From contig NC_057818.1 of the NCBI RefSeq assembly GCF_910594005.1, positions 12,894,501 to 12,958,500 of the forward strand: a stretch of 64,000 nt of DNA, written 5' to 3'. The notes beneath the pieces are model-generated. The model saw nothing but the letters and a program-made list of their open reading frames with translations, had not been told where the DNA came from and did no database searches. The DNA is from Cervus elaphus. Taxonomy: Eukaryota; Chordata; Mammalia; Artiodactyla; Cervidae. Made by a program: the position numbers and the translations under genes. Positions 63,291 through 64,000 of the stretch are shown in pieces. Numbering within the stretch: position 1 is the stretch's first letter; every line of letters begins with the position of its first letter.

Positions 63291-64000
63291 AAGGCATGTA
63301 CCTGGGTCTTCGCCTGCTCTCCTGGGGCTGGGTGGGGGCCGGGCATCTCAGGGACCCAAGGCCTGGAGGCGGTGGCGAGCTGTGGTTATTGGTGTCAGCG
63401 GTCTCTGAGGGGCACATTGGAGAGGCACCGCGAAGCCTGAGAAGCCCCTCCAGGTCAAGGAGGGCAGCCACGCTGAGCCTGTAAGGTTTATGGACTGGCT
63501 CACCTGTAATGAACAGCGTCAAGATGTTTGTCCGTCCCGAGAGGAGGTCGGGGCTGCTGGAACCCTAAAACTAGGCCAGAGGGGCCGTGGTGTCTCTGGG
63601 GTCACAGGCCTGCAGGGGCCTTCTGGCCCCACGCTCCCCTTCCCTACCATCCTGGGTGCTGGGACAGAGTCCCAGTGGGGAGAGCAGCTCAGCTGGGGGA
63701 GGGGCGAGGGAGGGGGCAGCCTCTGGGTCACATTCTGGCTGAGACGCGCCTGGTTCTGGGGGAGCAGCTGGAGGCCCCAGGGCTGGGGTGGGGGCACCTG
63801 GCGGAACTTGCAGGGGCCTCGGGGCCAGGCTGGGGTCTGCAGGGCGCCTTCTCTTATGGATGCTCCTTCTAAGTACCCTCCTGCCTCCGTGTTTCCCTCT
63901 GTGGAGGGCACCCTGCACCCACCACAGGCGGGGGACCCCACCCCCCGGGGGCACAGGTGTGTCGGCCAAGCGGGTCCCCAGGCCCACGTCCAGCGCTCCC
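63291..64000. other. GC-rich DNA to the end of the window
   Basis: No gene or repeat is assigned. Opposing frames of 110-140 codons near 63519-63987 have no domain. Confidence 0.3.

Overview
The window is nuclear DNA from a ruminant (cattle, sheep, goat or a relative). The evidence is the combination of BovB LINE 3' ends (455-825, 2013-2457, 39334-39536), Bov-tA/BovA SINE copies (1360-1486, 29091-29289), a CHR-type SINE of cetartiodactyls (13222-13373), an artiodactyl-type L1 3' end (38360-38905) and many ancient mammalian MIR, L2, L1M, MaLR and hAT-Charlie fossils. The sequence is largely GC-rich. I found no recognisable protein-coding gene, no intact transposon ORF, no structural RNA gene and no CRISPR array. 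Most open frames are chance frames in GC-rich DNA or lie inside repeats, including a 363-codon frame at 42163-43254. The window reads as intergenic or deep-intronic DNA of a gene-sparse but regulation-rich locus. I could not identify the locus.

Layout. 1-9 kb: LINE-rich, with BovB nested in an old L1. 9-13 kb: GC-rich unique DNA. 13.2-18.9 kb: SINE-in-L1 nest, L2, MIR, a hAT fossil and an L1. 18.5-20.5 kb: two MaLR LTRs and a long interrupted (CA)n array. 20.5-24.9 kb: CpG-rich unique DNA with two candidate regulatory elements and one candidate exon. 25-31.5 kb: L2 and MIR fossils, (ATCC)n and (GATG)n tracts, and a Bov-tA with a perfect 12-bp target-site duplication. 31.7-35.7 kb: a possible exon, MIR/MER5 fossils and an orphan CpG cluster. 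36-41 kb: unique DNA, an unusual poly(T) insertion scar, and L1, BovB and L2. 42-44 kb: candidate regulatory DNA. 44.4-50 kb: L1, MaLR LTR, MIRs, MER20, and the most coding-like short frame in the window (48740-48913). 51-52.6 kb: CTCF-like and RFX motifs. 54.2-55 kb: a duplicated TALE/homeodomain module. 57.4-57.7 kb: a perfectly homogeneous 106-bp tandem triplication seeded at an L2 tail. 59.6-63.3 kb: further candidate regulatory DNA, a TALE-motif cluster and a composite E-box/CRE.

The strongest observations are cis-regulatory or mutational rather than coding. They are the 54-kb duplicated module with a 16-bp palindrome, the divergent CTCF-like motifs flanking a perfect RFX palindrome near 51.4 kb, the TGACA cluster at 61.27-61.48 kb, the 106-bp triplication, the structured (CA)n array and the tail-only insertion scar near 37.8 kb. 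Conservation, chromatin and transcript data would decide most of these and were not available. Repeat boundaries were judged by eye against remembered family consensus sequences, so edges are approximate and subfamily names are deliberately broad.
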